Assembly (NCBI GenBank): GCA_013298765.1
Contig: JAAFJA010000006.1
Coordinates: forward strand, 163,782-227,781
From: Betaproteobacteria bacterium
GTDB lineage: Bacteria; Pseudomonadota; Gammaproteobacteria; Burkholderiales; Casimicrobiaceae
DNA: 64,000 bases
Direction: 5' to 3'
Below the pieces are notes generated by a model. That model saw only the letters and a list, made by a program, of their open reading frames with translations. It ran no database searches and was not told the DNA's origin. How positions within the stretch are numbered: the first letter of the stretch is position 1; every line of letters starts with the position of its first letter. This document shows positions 35,792 through 44,617 of this stretch, piece after piece. Both the position numbers and the translations under genes were made by a program.

Positions 35792-36673
35792 TTATGTCTG
35801 TGTTGCTGGTGGCTTCTTCACCGGGGTCGCGCTGGCTTTCACGTTGCGCGCCCGCCCGGGTGAGCTCTTTCCACCAAACGGCCAGCGGAAATTCTTTCCG
35901 AACCCTTCAGCCACTAGCGCTGCGCCATAGAGCACCAGCGCCCACAACACAAAACAACTCACCATCAGCACCGGAATCGCGACGAACGCGCCGTAGAGCG
36001 ATTTGAGTTGCGCGAGCGTAGCGAAGTGATGCGTAATTAGATACCGCGCCACCTCGATCAAGCCTGTCACCACGAATGCAGCCGCAATCGGCGAGCGCCA
36101 AGATTTAACGCCGAACGGCACCCACCGATAAAGCATCGCCAGCGCAGCGATGAGTGGAATCGCAATCGCGAATGGATCAAACGCCGAATCAAAGAAGCCG
36201 CGCATTGACGGAATCAAGCGCATCAAGAAGTTTTCGAGGAATCGGATCACCCAGTAGAGTGCGCCCACCGCAATAGGAATCAGCACTAGCAGTACCAAAC
36301 CGCCACTCGCGAAGCTGTACCAGCGTCTGCGCGCACCGCCCCAGATGCGATCGAAAGCTGCGTTGAGCGCAAGCGCTTTAAGCAGCAAATCACCCGCAAA
36401 AATCGCGATCGCGACTAGGCCCAAGCCTCGCGCGTTCGCGCGTAAGCGATCCACGGTGGCGATGACCTGTTTCGCCGCGTCAGGAATCAGGTTGGTAAAC
36501 AGAAAATCGCGAAACGCTGCGTCCGCTGTGCGCACAATCACGCTTTGTTGCGAAAGCCAAAACAGGATGCCGAGCACGGGTAAGAGCGCGAGTAACGAGA
36601 GAAACGCGAGATACCCGGCGTAGACCAAGCCATCGCCTCGGAAAAAGCGTGTAAGCGCACGAAAGGGAGTCAT
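35792..36673 (-). CDS. YihY/BrkB-family inner-membrane protein
   Basis: A 293-residue membrane protein of the YihY (formerly RNase BN/BrkB) family, with six hydrophobic helices. It shows the family opening DGLVYAGYLAFLSLLALLPVLG, a central LNAAFDRIWG segment, and LKSLYGAFVAIPVLMVSCFV near the end. Function of the family is unknown. It is 8 bases upstream of the HTH-PBP regulator gene, so the two are probably co-transcribed, although no link between them is known. The C-terminal 30 residues are basic and Ala/Pro-rich. Confidence 0.88.
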   Translation of the reverse strand: MTPFRALTRFFRGDGLVYAGYLAFLSLLALLPVLGILFWLSQQSVIVRTADAAFRDFLFTNLIPDAAKQVIATVDRLRANARGLGLVAIAIFAGDLLLKALALNAAFDRIWGGARRRWYSFASGGLVLLVLIPIAVGALYWVIRFLENFLMRLIPSMRGFFDSAFDPFAIAIPLIAALAMLYRWVPFGVKSWRSPIAAAFVVTGLIEVARYLITHHFATLAQLKSLYGAFVAIPVLMVSCFVLWALVLYGAALVAEGFGKNFRWPFGGKSSPGRARNVKASATPVKKPPATQT

Positions 36674-36993
36674 GCGGCTACTCGTCCCGATACCGCATTT
36701 GATGAAAAGCAGCTGTGATCGCGAAAGATCGTCTCAACATGGGCTAAGCATCGGTTTTTTACTCATTCAAGTTAACGGCAAATGTTAGTCGCGCCACAGC
36801 GAAACAGACTTTGACCAAAAATTATGAAGCACCAACAGGCGCTCTTCGAAGTAAGTTGCCCGCGAATCTCGGCGAGAGAAAGTTTGGCGCAAAACCGCGT
36901 CAACCGAGGCGCGAGCCGACGACGTGTGCGAATGCACATGAGGAGGCACATGAGGAGGTTCGCAACGAAAGATCACGCGGTTTTCGCCACACT
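36674..36993. other. Intergenic region with a short tandem repeat
   Basis: These 320 bases show no credible gene; the longest open frame on the minus strand looks like chance. They contain a 12-base tandem duplication (CACATGAGGAGG at 36935-36946 and 36947-36958), and otherwise nothing I can interpret. Confidence 0.5.
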
Positions 36994-37746
36994 TTAGACG
37001 TGCTCGCCACCGTTGACGTGTATCTCCGCCCCATTCACATAAGAGCTTTGTGACGTACAAAGAAAGTAGATCAACTGCGCCACTTCGCTCGGCTTTCCGA
37101 GCCGCTTCATCGGAATTTCTCGCTCGACGATCGCATCCGTTCCAGGCGACAAAATCGAGGTGTCGATTTCACCCGGCGCGATCGCGTTGCAACGCACGCC
37201 GTGGGGCCCGAAGTCATGCGCCATCTCGCGGGTGAGCGCGGCAAGGGCCGCCTTCGATGTTGCATAGGCGACCCCCGCGAACGGATGAACTTTGCCGCCC
37301 GCGATTGAGGTGACGTTCACCACAGAGCCCTTCGCGACTTTCAGTTCATCGAACAAGCCGCGCGCAAGCAACGCAGTTGAAAACAAATTCACGTTGAACA
37401 CGTTTTGCCAAGTGGCAATTTCGGTGTCGAGCACACCCATGCGTTTGCCGCCCGCAAGCTTCGGCGAAATACCGGCGTTATTTACCAATGCCGCAAGCTT
37501 GCCGCCGCTCTCGGGCTCCGCGAGCTTTGCTTTCACGCGCGCAATCACATCATCGAAATGGCTCATCTCATTCAGGTCGAGCTGAATGTGATCCTTCTCG
37601 CCTTGCGGCCAAGGGCAAATCTTGTCAAAAGGCTGGCGCGACACGGTGATCACTCGCCATTCTGCCGCGTGAAAATGCTTCACAGTCGCGTGACCTATGC
37701 CACGAGACGCGCCGGTGAGCAAAAGCGTTTTCTTTGGGGAAGACAT
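36994..37746 (-). CDS. Short-chain dehydrogenase/reductase
   Basis: A 250-residue SDR oxidoreductase with NAD(P)-binding motif TGASRGIG at residues 11-18, NNAG near 88, and the catalytic YATSK, plus the RCNAIAPGEIDT and YVNGAEIHVNGGEHV segments of the classical family. The Arg in the coenzyme region (ITVSRQP) suggests NADPH preference. Cytosolic; substrate unknown. The gene stands alone, followed by an 81-base gap to the downstream edge of the TonB receptor gene. Confidence 0.92.
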   Translation of the reverse strand: MSSPKKTLLLTGASRGIGHATVKHFHAAEWRVITVSRQPFDKICPWPQGEKDHIQLDLNEMSHFDDVIARVKAKLAEPESGGKLAALVNNAGISPKLAGGKRMGVLDTEIATWQNVFNVNLFSTALLARGLFDELKVAKGSVVNVTSIAGGKVHPFAGVAYATSKAALAALTREMAHDFGPHGVRCNAIAPGEIDTSILSPGTDAIVEREIPMKRLGKPSEVAQLIYFLCTSQSSYVNGAEIHVNGGEHV

Positions 37747-37827
37747 CCCCCTATTCTACGGACGTAGCGCTGCCGCGTAACGCGCGAGCGTGAACGAGGC
37801 GAAGCGGCCAGCTTCGCGCTCGGGCAA

Positions 37828-40203
37828 CTACAGCCGCATTTCAAGCCGAAGCGCGTAGTTCACATCGGTGCGCGCACTGCTCAACGTTGTTTGACGAATC
37901 GCGCCGTCGAAGTTCACGTTCGTCGTATTCGAATCGAGCGGCGAAATGTTTGAGACTGACAGTCGCAAACGCGTTGCTGAATTGAAATTCCAAACGGCGT
38001 AGGTATCGATGACCCGCTTGGTCGATAGCGTTTGACGTAGCGTCTCGGTTTGTTGCAGCTCGTACGAGGGTGTCCACGAAATATTGCCGCCCACAGACAG
38101 AGGAGAATTCGGGAAGCGGTAGTCAAGCCCAAAGTTTCCAGTGAATCGAGGCTGCGAGTCGATGCGGTTATCGGGGCCTGGCACACCTGCAACTTTCGAG
38201 TTGTAAATACTCGCGTTCATTTTTACGCTGAGGCGACCTAAATTGCCCAGATCATCGAAGAGTTCGTTGAGCCGGAACTTCGCATCAAGCTCCAAGCCAT
38301 ACGTACGCGCTTTGCTGAAATTTTGCGGACGGCTCACGTAGCGCGGGTCATTCGCCCAGGATACGCTTTCTAACGCGGTTACATTTCGAATCAGATCCTT
38401 AATGTCCCGCCCGAAAAGATTGGCGGACAGTACGCCCCCCGATTTCAAATAGTGCTCGTAGGCCAAATCGATTCCATTGGCGCGCTCAGGCTTGAGGTTC
38501 GGATTGCCTGCGCGATCCGGCGCGGTAAAGAGATTACCGCCCGGGACGGGATAGCTCAAATTCAGATTCGGACGCGCGGTAAGCTGCTGCGTGCTGGGCG
38601 AGCGATAGCTCTGTGTGAGGCTCAAGCGAATCTGATCGCGGCGCGGAGAGGCGAAGCGCCACACGAGATGGCCGAGCGGCGAGAGTACGCGAGACGTATT
38701 CTTGAATTCGTCGCCTGCAGTCGTGCTCTTCGTTTCGATCTGCTCGTAGCGAAGTCCGAGATTGGCGGACCAATTCGGCGCGGGGTCCCATTCGTCTTGA
38801 ATGTAGAACGCGTAGCGCTGCGTGGAGATATCAAACTGCGTGCCGAGTTCGGCAAGTTGCGGCACACCGTTGAGCAGCGTTACCGAATTCTCCTGTCGCT
38901 TCAATCCTTCGATATCCCAACCCGCGCTAATGGCATGGCTTGGATCGCTCTTTGTGTTGTGCGTGACCTTACCCGCAAAGCTCCAGCCTTTGTCGCGCAC
39001 ATCGCCGTCTGTTGTCTGCCTGCGAAGCAGCGCGTTAGTTGTGTCAAATTGATTGATCGCAAGCGCGGTGTCTGACCAAAATCGTCCAAAGCCAAGCCGC
39101 ACTTCATAGCGGGTTGTTTCGTTGAGTCGCTTATTGAGGTTCGCGTTCAGCCGAGCGAAATCAAAATTTCCATCAAACTTAAATGCGCTCTTTGCATAGG
39201 GTGCGCCAGGTCCGATAAATTCGGTGAGCGTCGTCACGCCTTGATTGTCGGAGGTGTTGTGGCCGCCCAGCGCTTGAATCGCGAAGAGTTCGCCATTGCC
39301 TAGCCGCCATTGCACGCGTGCATTCCCAAATACGTTTTCGCCACGATCTTCGTTGCGCGCTTGGGTTGCCTCGTCGAGCGTGGTTTGACCTGTCGCGGTG
39401 TCGAAATACGTGACACGGCCGTCTGTGTCATTCAATTGATGGCGTGTTCGATAGGTGAGCGTAGCGTTGTAAGTGCCGTTCTGTCCGAACGAATCATTGC
39501 GAGTGAGCGAGATATCAGGAACGACTTTACCGCGCTCTGACGCTGCGGCGACGCGGAAATCATTGTTGGTTTGTCGCAATGGCTCGCGAAGGATGATGTT
39601 GATGGTTCCAGCCACCGCGCGGGCACCGGTTTCAGCGGTTGGCGCACGCAAGATTTCGATTCGCTCGACCTGTTCTGGTGAAAGCTGCTCAATCGAAAAG
39701 CCCGGTGGTACACGCTGGCCATCAATCAGAATTTGAGTGAAGCCGCCGCCCATACCGCGCATCTGCGGTGCACCCGGCCTACCGGGACGTCCGCCCGAGG
39801 TAACGCCGGGCAGTCGCCGCATCATGTCGCCCAAACTGCTGTCGCCATATTGCTCGATGTCTTGACGCGTAATGATGATCTTCGCAGCACTCGAGTTCCG
39901 ACGCTCATCGGTCTCGGTGTTTCGGCCCGTCACATCCACACGTTCAACGCGGTTGGTGCGACTGGCTGGCTCGGCTTTTGTCTCCGCGGGTGCGGGTGCC
40001 TCGGCTGGTGTTGCGGGCGGTGCTGCTGCGGGCACGACGGGCGACGGTGCTGCAGGCGCGGTGGACGGCGGGGCAGCAGGCGCGGCGGAGGGCGGCGCTG
40101 CTGGAGCAGCAGGCGCTGGGGCTTGCGCATACAGCGTGGCGGTGGCGATTGAGCAAGTGAGCGCGCTAAACATCGGGCGCAACCGGAGATTCTTGTTTTG
40201 CAT
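37828..40203 (-). CDS. TonB-dependent receptor with Pro/Ala-rich N-terminal linker
   Basis: A 791-residue outer-membrane receptor, a different type from the tandem pair at the start of the window. The signal peptide (MQNKNLRLRPMFSALTCSIA, cleavage near LYAQA) is followed by about 60 residues made almost only of Ala and Pro, then VERVDVTGR, the plug (about residues 90-220; SSLGDMMRRLPGV, ILIDGQRVPPGFSIEQL, VERIEILRAPTAETGARAVAGTI), and a barrel with YRSPSTQQL, ending LRLEMRL. The long AP linker before the TonB box is unusual. Start at ATG 40203; the open frame extends upstream through sequence without coding character. Ligand unknown; sequence resembles receptors for siderophores or vitamin B12-like compounds only in general. 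Confidence 0.92.
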   Translation of the reverse strand: MQNKNLRLRPMFSALTCSIATATLYAQAPAPAAPAAPPSAAPAAPPSTAPAAPSPVVPAAAPPATPAEAPAPAETKAEPASRTNRVERVDVTGRNTETDERRNSSAAKIIITRQDIEQYGDSSLGDMMRRLPGVTSGGRPGRPGAPQMRGMGGGFTQILIDGQRVPPGFSIEQLSPEQVERIEILRAPTAETGARAVAGTINIILREPLRQTNNDFRVAAASERGKVVPDISLTRNDSFGQNGTYNATLTYRTRHQLNDTDGRVTYFDTATGQTTLDEATQARNEDRGENVFGNARVQWRLGNGELFAIQALGGHNTSDNQGVTTLTEFIGPGAPYAKSAFKFDGNFDFARLNANLNKRLNETTRYEVRLGFGRFWSDTALAINQFDTTNALLRRQTTDGDVRDKGWSFAGKVTHNTKSDPSHAISAGWDIEGLKRQENSVTLLNGVPQLAELGTQFDISTQRYAFYIQDEWDPAPNWSANLGLRYEQIETKSTTAGDEFKNTSRVLSPLGHLVWRFASPRRDQIRLSLTQSYRSPSTQQLTARPNLNLSYPVPGGNLFTAPDRAGNPNLKPERANGIDLAYEHYLKSGGVLSANLFGRDIKDLIRNVTALESVSWANDPRYVSRPQNFSKARTYGLELDAKFRLNELFDDLGNLGRLSVKMNASIYNSKVAGVPGPDNRIDSQPRFTGNFGLDYRFPNSPLSVGGNISWTPSYELQQTETLRQTLSTKRVIDTYAVWNFNSATRLRLSVSNISPLDSNTTNVNFDGAIRQTTLSSARTDVNYALRLEMRL

Positions 40204-40337
40204 TAGATGTGAGACTTTGAGCGGGTGATTCGGTTCACTCCGAATTCGCCACGTAACGACGCTTGGTTCGGGGATTTGTAAGAGTTCGTAACGGGCGGCT
40301 AGGGTCAACCGGCGACTCGAACGCCGAGGCAGTCGCC

Positions 40338-40502
40338 TTAGAAGACCTCTGCACAACGTAGCGTAGCGGGAGCCCGTCAGACGAGGAAAAAATTCGAGAA
40401 AACACCGGAGCGTACGTAGGTACGTGAGGATTTCTCGCGGATTTTTGACGAAGGATCACGCAAACCCACAGTCTGGCAGTAGTTGTGCGGAGGTCTTCTT
40501 AG
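40338..40502. mobile_element. MITE-like element with 20-bp terminal inverted repeats
   Basis: About 165 bases without coding capacity. The left end (40338-40357) and the right end (40482-40501) are inverted repeats matching at 18 of 20 bases (outer sequence TTAGAAGACCTCTGC and its complement), as in non-autonomous elements mobilised by an IS transposase. No transposase gene is in the window. The right end supplies the TAA stop codon of the gene at 40499-40723. No target-site duplication could be verified by eye. Confidence 0.6.
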
Positions 40503-40723
40503 TCTGGCGCGCCCAAAACGAGCGTAACCGTAATCGGCGAGGTCGTGAAATCGTAGGCGCGCTGAATCACTTTGAAGAAAACAGGCGGCTCGTCAAGTGT
40601 CACGCGCATGACATCGCCCACTTGGGGCATTGACATCCCAGGCTCCGCGTTCGTCGAGAACGTGAATTCGCGCGCTGTGACCAAGCGCTGCGCAGTGGGG
40701 GTTAACGTAATTTTTAAGTCCAT
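40499..40723 (-). CDS. Small hypothetical protein
   Basis: A 74-residue protein (MDLKITLTPTAQRLVTAREF...) with strands and a segment PQVGDVMRVTLDEPPVFFKVIQRAYDF; mildly reminiscent of small beta-barrel proteins, but I do not recognise the family. The start codon is 67 bases downstream of the aminotransferase stop codon (same strand), and its stop codon is made by the end of the MITE-like element, so the C-terminus may have been set by that insertion. It may be a real gene, as codon use matches the neighbours. Confidence 0.6.
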   Translation of the reverse strand: MDLKITLTPTAQRLVTAREFTFSTNAEPGMSMPQVGDVMRVTLDEPPVFFKVIQRAYDFTTSPITVTLVLGAPD

Positions 40724-40790
40724 ACACCATTGTAGGAGCGGTTGCCGTCGCGCGCGTGCTGCGCATCATGAGGCCGCTCGCACGCCTCGT

Positions 40791-42173
40791 TTACGCCTTA
40801 AGCCACGTCGCAGTATCGTCCAAGGCCTTCTCAAATCGAACAAGCAGTTCGCGAATTTGTGCGTCGGAAATGATGAGGGGTGGCGAAAACGCGATGATGT
40901 CGCCCGCCATCACTCGCAAAATCAAACCGTGTTCCTGCGCTCTGCGCACCAGATATGCGCCAACGCCGCGCTTCGGATCGAACGGTTTGCGCGCTTTCTT
41001 GTCTTCCGCAAGTTCCACGGCTCCGATCAACCCGATGCCGCGCGTGTCTGCAATGAGCGGGTGATCTACATAGGCGCGGAGCGCGTCTTGAAGCGTTGGA
41101 GCAACATGACGCACATGAGCGAGAACATTTCGCTCCTCGTAAATGTTGAGCGTCTCAAGCGCGATCGCGCACGCGAGCGGGTGACCCGAGTAGGTGTAGC
41201 CGTGCCCAAACACGCCAACACTCGCACTTGCATCAGCACACGCCTGGAAAATCTTGTTGCTCACATAGAGCGCTGAGAGCGGCACGTACGACGCCGTAAT
41301 CATTTTCGCAACGGTGAGCATGTCTGGCTCAAGCCGATAGGTTTCGCTGCCGAAGCGATTCCCAGTTCTACCGAAGCCCGTAATAACTTCATCCGCGATG
41401 AACAGGATCTCGTACTTCTTCAAAATAGCCTGGATCTTTTCCCAATAGGTCGGCGGGGGGACGATGACGCCACCCGCACCCTGCACGGGCTCGGCAATGA
41501 AAGCGCCAATCGTCTCGGGATCTTCCTTGAGAATGAGCGCCTCCAGTTCGTCAGCGCATCGCGTGGCGAATTGTTCTGGCGATTCACCCTCTTCGGCAAA
41601 CTGATATGGATGCGGACAGAGCGTGCGCAAGACGCCATCAATCGGCAGATCAAAATGCTGATGCATCGTTGGAATACCTGACATCGACGCTGCCGCAACA
41701 GTCACACCGTGATAGCCCTTTATCCGACCAATCACTTTTTTCTTCTTCGGCTTACCTATCGCGTTGTGATAGTAACGAACGAGTTTCATTGCCGTATCGT
41801 TAGCTTCGGAGCCTGAATTCGCATAGACAACGCGACCATCACGGAGCGCTTGCGTGGGCGCAAGTGCAATCAACCGTTCGCTCAGCTCAGCCACCACATT
41901 GTGTGCTTTCCCAGAAAACGAGTGGTAGTACGGCAACACATCCATCTGTCTCTTCGCCGCTTCCGCGAGACGTTTCTCGCTAAAGCCAAGCGATGCACAC
42001 CAGAGCCCTGCCATACCTTCGATATAGCGCTTGCCCGCATCATCAATCACCTCGATGCCGTCACCTGCGACGATTACAAGTGGCGGATCTTTTTCAATCG
42101 CACGAGCATTGGTATAGGGGTGGAAGTGTGTCGCAACATCTTTTTTCGCAAGCGCGGAAATGGGGGCGTTCAT
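40791..42173 (-). CDS. Class III (omega) aminotransferase
   Basis: A 460-residue PLP-dependent enzyme of the ornithine-omega-transaminase family. Visible features: YIEGMAGLWCASLGF near the N-terminus, YANSGSEANDTAMKL (phosphate binding), GYHGVTVAAASMSG, EPVQGAGGVIVPP, FIADEVITGFGRTG (Asp to the pyridine nitrogen), LTVAKMITASYVPLSA (Schiff-base lysine) and GYTYSGHP. This pattern fits omega-amino acid:pyruvate or polyamine transaminases. Start at ATG 42173; an earlier in-frame codon would add 18 residues unlike family members. The gene is monocistronic. Substrate: an amine or omega-amino acid, otherwise unassigned. Confidence 0.93.
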   Translation of the reverse strand: MNAPISALAKKDVATHFHPYTNARAIEKDPPLVIVAGDGIEVIDDAGKRYIEGMAGLWCASLGFSEKRLAEAAKRQMDVLPYYHSFSGKAHNVVAELSERLIALAPTQALRDGRVVYANSGSEANDTAMKLVRYYHNAIGKPKKKKVIGRIKGYHGVTVAAASMSGIPTMHQHFDLPIDGVLRTLCPHPYQFAEEGESPEQFATRCADELEALILKEDPETIGAFIAEPVQGAGGVIVPPPTYWEKIQAILKKYEILFIADEVITGFGRTGNRFGSETYRLEPDMLTVAKMITASYVPLSALYVSNKIFQACADASASVGVFGHGYTYSGHPLACAIALETLNIYEERNVLAHVRHVAPTLQDALRAYVDHPLIADTRGIGLIGAVELAEDKKARKPFDPKRGVGAYLVRRAQEHGLILRVMAGDIIAFSPPLIISDAQIRELLVRFEKALDDTATWLKA

Positions 42174-42396
42174 GGCTGAAACTTCAATCGTGTTTTTTGG
42201 CGTGATGCAGCATCTTACGTCAGCCAAGCGTTGAGGAATCAGGCGTAAAGCGCTGACCCAATAACTTGTAATTGAGAGCGGCGCGAATGCGAACCACTCG
42301 TCGCAGCGTGTGCAGACTTTTAAGCTCGCGCAATAAAGCCTTGTTTTATTGGGACTCGGCGGCTTTTTTATACTTTAGCCATTTTGCATCTATTCA

Positions 42397-43038
42397 TTAG
42401 ATAGCCCCAATTTTATGTGCGGTTAGCTTGTTGAGCTGTCGTCGTAACGGAAGCTGCCGCCAAGCGGCTTTGAGATTTCTTTCGTCGCCAGCGCATTGCG
42501 AGAGCCCGCGTTCGAGCAGGTAGCCAGAGTCTGCGGCCCGCAAGATTGGCTGCTGTGCGTTGAGTCCTTCATGCAACGCTACTGGAACACGCGCATCCTC
42601 GTTGTCTTGCCTCAAGGTTCTACACGCCATCGCATACCCACTGCGCGCCGCAAGAAACGCTAACGCACTCATCACAAGCCACACCTGCCACGGCGCAGGG
42701 CGATGCCCGATGTGGTGAAGCGCGAAAACGATCAACGCCGCAGCCGTAGCTAGGCCCTGTTGAATAATCTCATTTGAAAAGCGCCCACGCAGTAGTCGTG
42801 GTGCCAAAAGCGCGCCGAGCGCCCCCGTGGGCACGGCGATCATCCCAATAAAAAAGAACAGCGCACCCGCGTACACCATCAAGCCGAGCGCTGGCGCACC
42901 CCGGTCGATCGTGATCGTGCGCATCCATGCGCCGATCAAGATCAAACCAATCACGAGGAACCACGTTCCGCGAGCCTTACAGGCTGCAGCCATGCTATGG
43001 AGCCATCGAAGAAGTTGAGTTTGCATAGGCCTACTCAC
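42397..43038 (-). CDS. Hypothetical four-helix membrane protein linked to creD
   Basis: A 213-residue protein with four predicted membrane helices (about residues 24-43, 51-80, 91-110, 117-138) and a soluble C-terminal tail rich in Arg and Leu. It starts with GTG 43038 overlapping the creD stop codon (GTGA), or alternatively with ATG 43026; both indicate coupling to creD. I do not recognise the family. Its C-terminal codons (KIGAI) coincide with one copy of the recurrent motif (42401-42417, opposite strand). The role may be linked to the CreBC-regulated envelope response. Confidence 0.72.
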   Translation of the reverse strand: MSRPMQTQLLRWLHSMAAACKARGTWFLVIGLILIGAWMRTITIDRGAPALGLMVYAGALFFFIGMIAVPTGALGALLAPRLLRGRFSNEIIQQGLATAAALIVFALHHIGHRPAPWQVWLVMSALAFLAARSGYAMACRTLRQDNEDARVPVALHEGLNAQQPILRAADSGYLLERGLSQCAGDERNLKAAWRQLPLRRQLNKLTAHKIGAI

Positions 43039-44498
43039 TCGCCATCAACCACAGTATTCACACGCGACTTCGGACTCACACGATCAGCAAGTGAGTGCCA
43101 CTCAACATTACGTGTCAGAAGCATGACTGCAGCAAGCGAAGCAAAGATTAGAAGCGATCCCGCAAGCAACGCATGCTGCTCGGATTGCAATACGACAAAG
43201 AGCACGCCGTAGAGCGCGCCAAGCCCAATCATGGTCGGAAGCGCGCGAGACCATCCGCCCAGCACTGCGCTTGCGTACACGCCAATCACGGCCACACAAC
43301 CTACGGCAGCAAGCGCATAGGCAAGCGCAAAGTTCAGGTGTTCAGAAAGAGAGATCAAAAGCAAAAAGAACACCGCAAGCGCAGCGCCAATTAGGAAGTA
43401 CTGGATCGGGTGAACTCGCGCGCCTTTCATCACTTCAAGCAAGACGATTCCAACAAAGGTGAGCGCGATGAACAAAAAGGCGTATTTCGTTGCACGATCT
43501 GCGAGCGTGGCCGGATTGATTGGGTCGATGAAAGAAACGCCGAAAGCCTGTAAGCACGAACTGCCCGCGCTTGGCGCAGACGCGCTCGCAGGAGCCCGCT
43601 CCAGCATTGCTACGTCTACCGCAGCTGCGTGGAAATCGCTTTCGGATTCACGCGCAACATTGCAAAGCGTCGCACCGCGTGCGAGCCCGGCGCGCGCGGT
43701 CGATGCAAGCGAGGACACTGCCCATTTCGCACTGAAACCATCGGGCTGAACGGTGCGCTCGGTCGGCAAGAATGCGCCCACAAACGAAGGATGCGGCCAG
43801 CTCGACTTAACGCCAATCGCGTTTTCATTCGCGAGCGGCACGAAAGCAAGCGACTCGGTTCCCACTAGCGTGATCTCAAGCGTCATCTGCGCGCGATTGG
43901 CAAGCGCCTGATCGTCGAGCGGAAGCCTTGCCGCAAAACCTGAACGAAACGCACGCCCTTCAGTTATCGCTTCAGGCTTAAGCGTGACAGACCCGAGACT
44001 TAACTTGATCGAGCGGATTCCGCGCGGATCAGAGATGCTGAATTCCGCTTGTGGCACATCGCATTTCACGGCGACCACAGACTCGCGGACCCGTGGTGGC
44101 TGTAGCTCCGCTAAGTCGTTCCAATCAAGTCGCTTAGTTGCCACGACGTTAAAAGAATTCACTTTGTAGAGCCCGCGGTAGCGAGGCTCAATGTCACTCG
44201 TGGCGCTCATGTCGATTGACTGCGGCAGAGCACGCAGAGTAACGCTTCTTTCAGCGCGCTCCACTTGCCGCTTTTTGTCGACCTCCGTAATGCTTTCCAC
44301 GGTTTCCGTGCACGCTCGGGTGAGCACGACCCCCGCAATGGTTTGCGACCCCGCAAGGCTTTTGCGCACACTTTCGACTGCCTGTTGGCGATAACCGCTT
44401 CGCTCGTGGGCGATGTTTCCGATGCGGCTTACGCCAATCATCAAAAGCACGATTACAAAAGCGAGCGACAGCGCTTTCACAACAATTCCGAACTTCAT
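43035..44498 (-). CDS. creD: CreD inner-membrane protein
   Basis: A 487-residue integral membrane protein of the CreD family: an N-terminal helix (about residues 5-25), a long periplasmic domain (about 30-300) and six further helices towards the C-terminus. Family-like segments are RYRGLYKVNSFNVVATKRLDW (CreD proteins have RRGIYxVPVY here), PHPSFVGAFLPTER, and VSFIDPINPATLADRATKYAFLF, followed by HPIQYFLIGAALAVFFLLL. Start at ATG 44498, preceded by GGAGAGGAAAAG. Known role: target of the CreBC system, affecting envelope integrity and beta-lactam response. It follows creC in the same direction, with 119 bases between. Confidence 0.92.
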   Translation of the reverse strand: MKFGIVVKALSLAFVIVLLMIGVSRIGNIAHERSGYRQQAVESVRKSLAGSQTIAGVVLTRACTETVESITEVDKKRQVERAERSVTLRALPQSIDMSATSDIEPRYRGLYKVNSFNVVATKRLDWNDLAELQPPRVRESVVAVKCDVPQAEFSISDPRGIRSIKLSLGSVTLKPEAITEGRAFRSGFAARLPLDDQALANRAQMTLEITLVGTESLAFVPLANENAIGVKSSWPHPSFVGAFLPTERTVQPDGFSAKWAVSSLASTARAGLARGATLCNVARESESDFHAAAVDVAMLERAPASASAPSAGSSCLQAFGVSFIDPINPATLADRATKYAFLFIALTFVGIVLLEVMKGARVHPIQYFLIGAALAVFFLLLISLSEHLNFALAYALAAVGCVAVIGVYASAVLGGWSRALPTMIGLGALYGVLFVVLQSEQHALLAGSLLIFASLAAVMLLTRNVEWHSLADRVSPKSRVNTVVDGE

Positions 44499-44617
44499 TT
44501 TCTTTTCCTCTCCAACAAGGCGATAGACGCCAATGTCGCGCCTCAATGTGAGGGAGTGATGAAGTTTGTGAAGCGAGCGTGAAGTTGAGTGTCGGGCACA
44601 AAAACGCGTTAGCGCGC

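Noticed and set aside
36785-37060. 91-codon minus-strand frame in the gap after the YihY gene
   Set aside because: It overlaps the 3' end of the SDR gene in another frame and has no recognisable sequence or ribosome-binding site.
40235-40459. 74-codon frame within and beside the MITE-like element
   Set aside because: Mostly encoded by the repeat element and without family resemblance.
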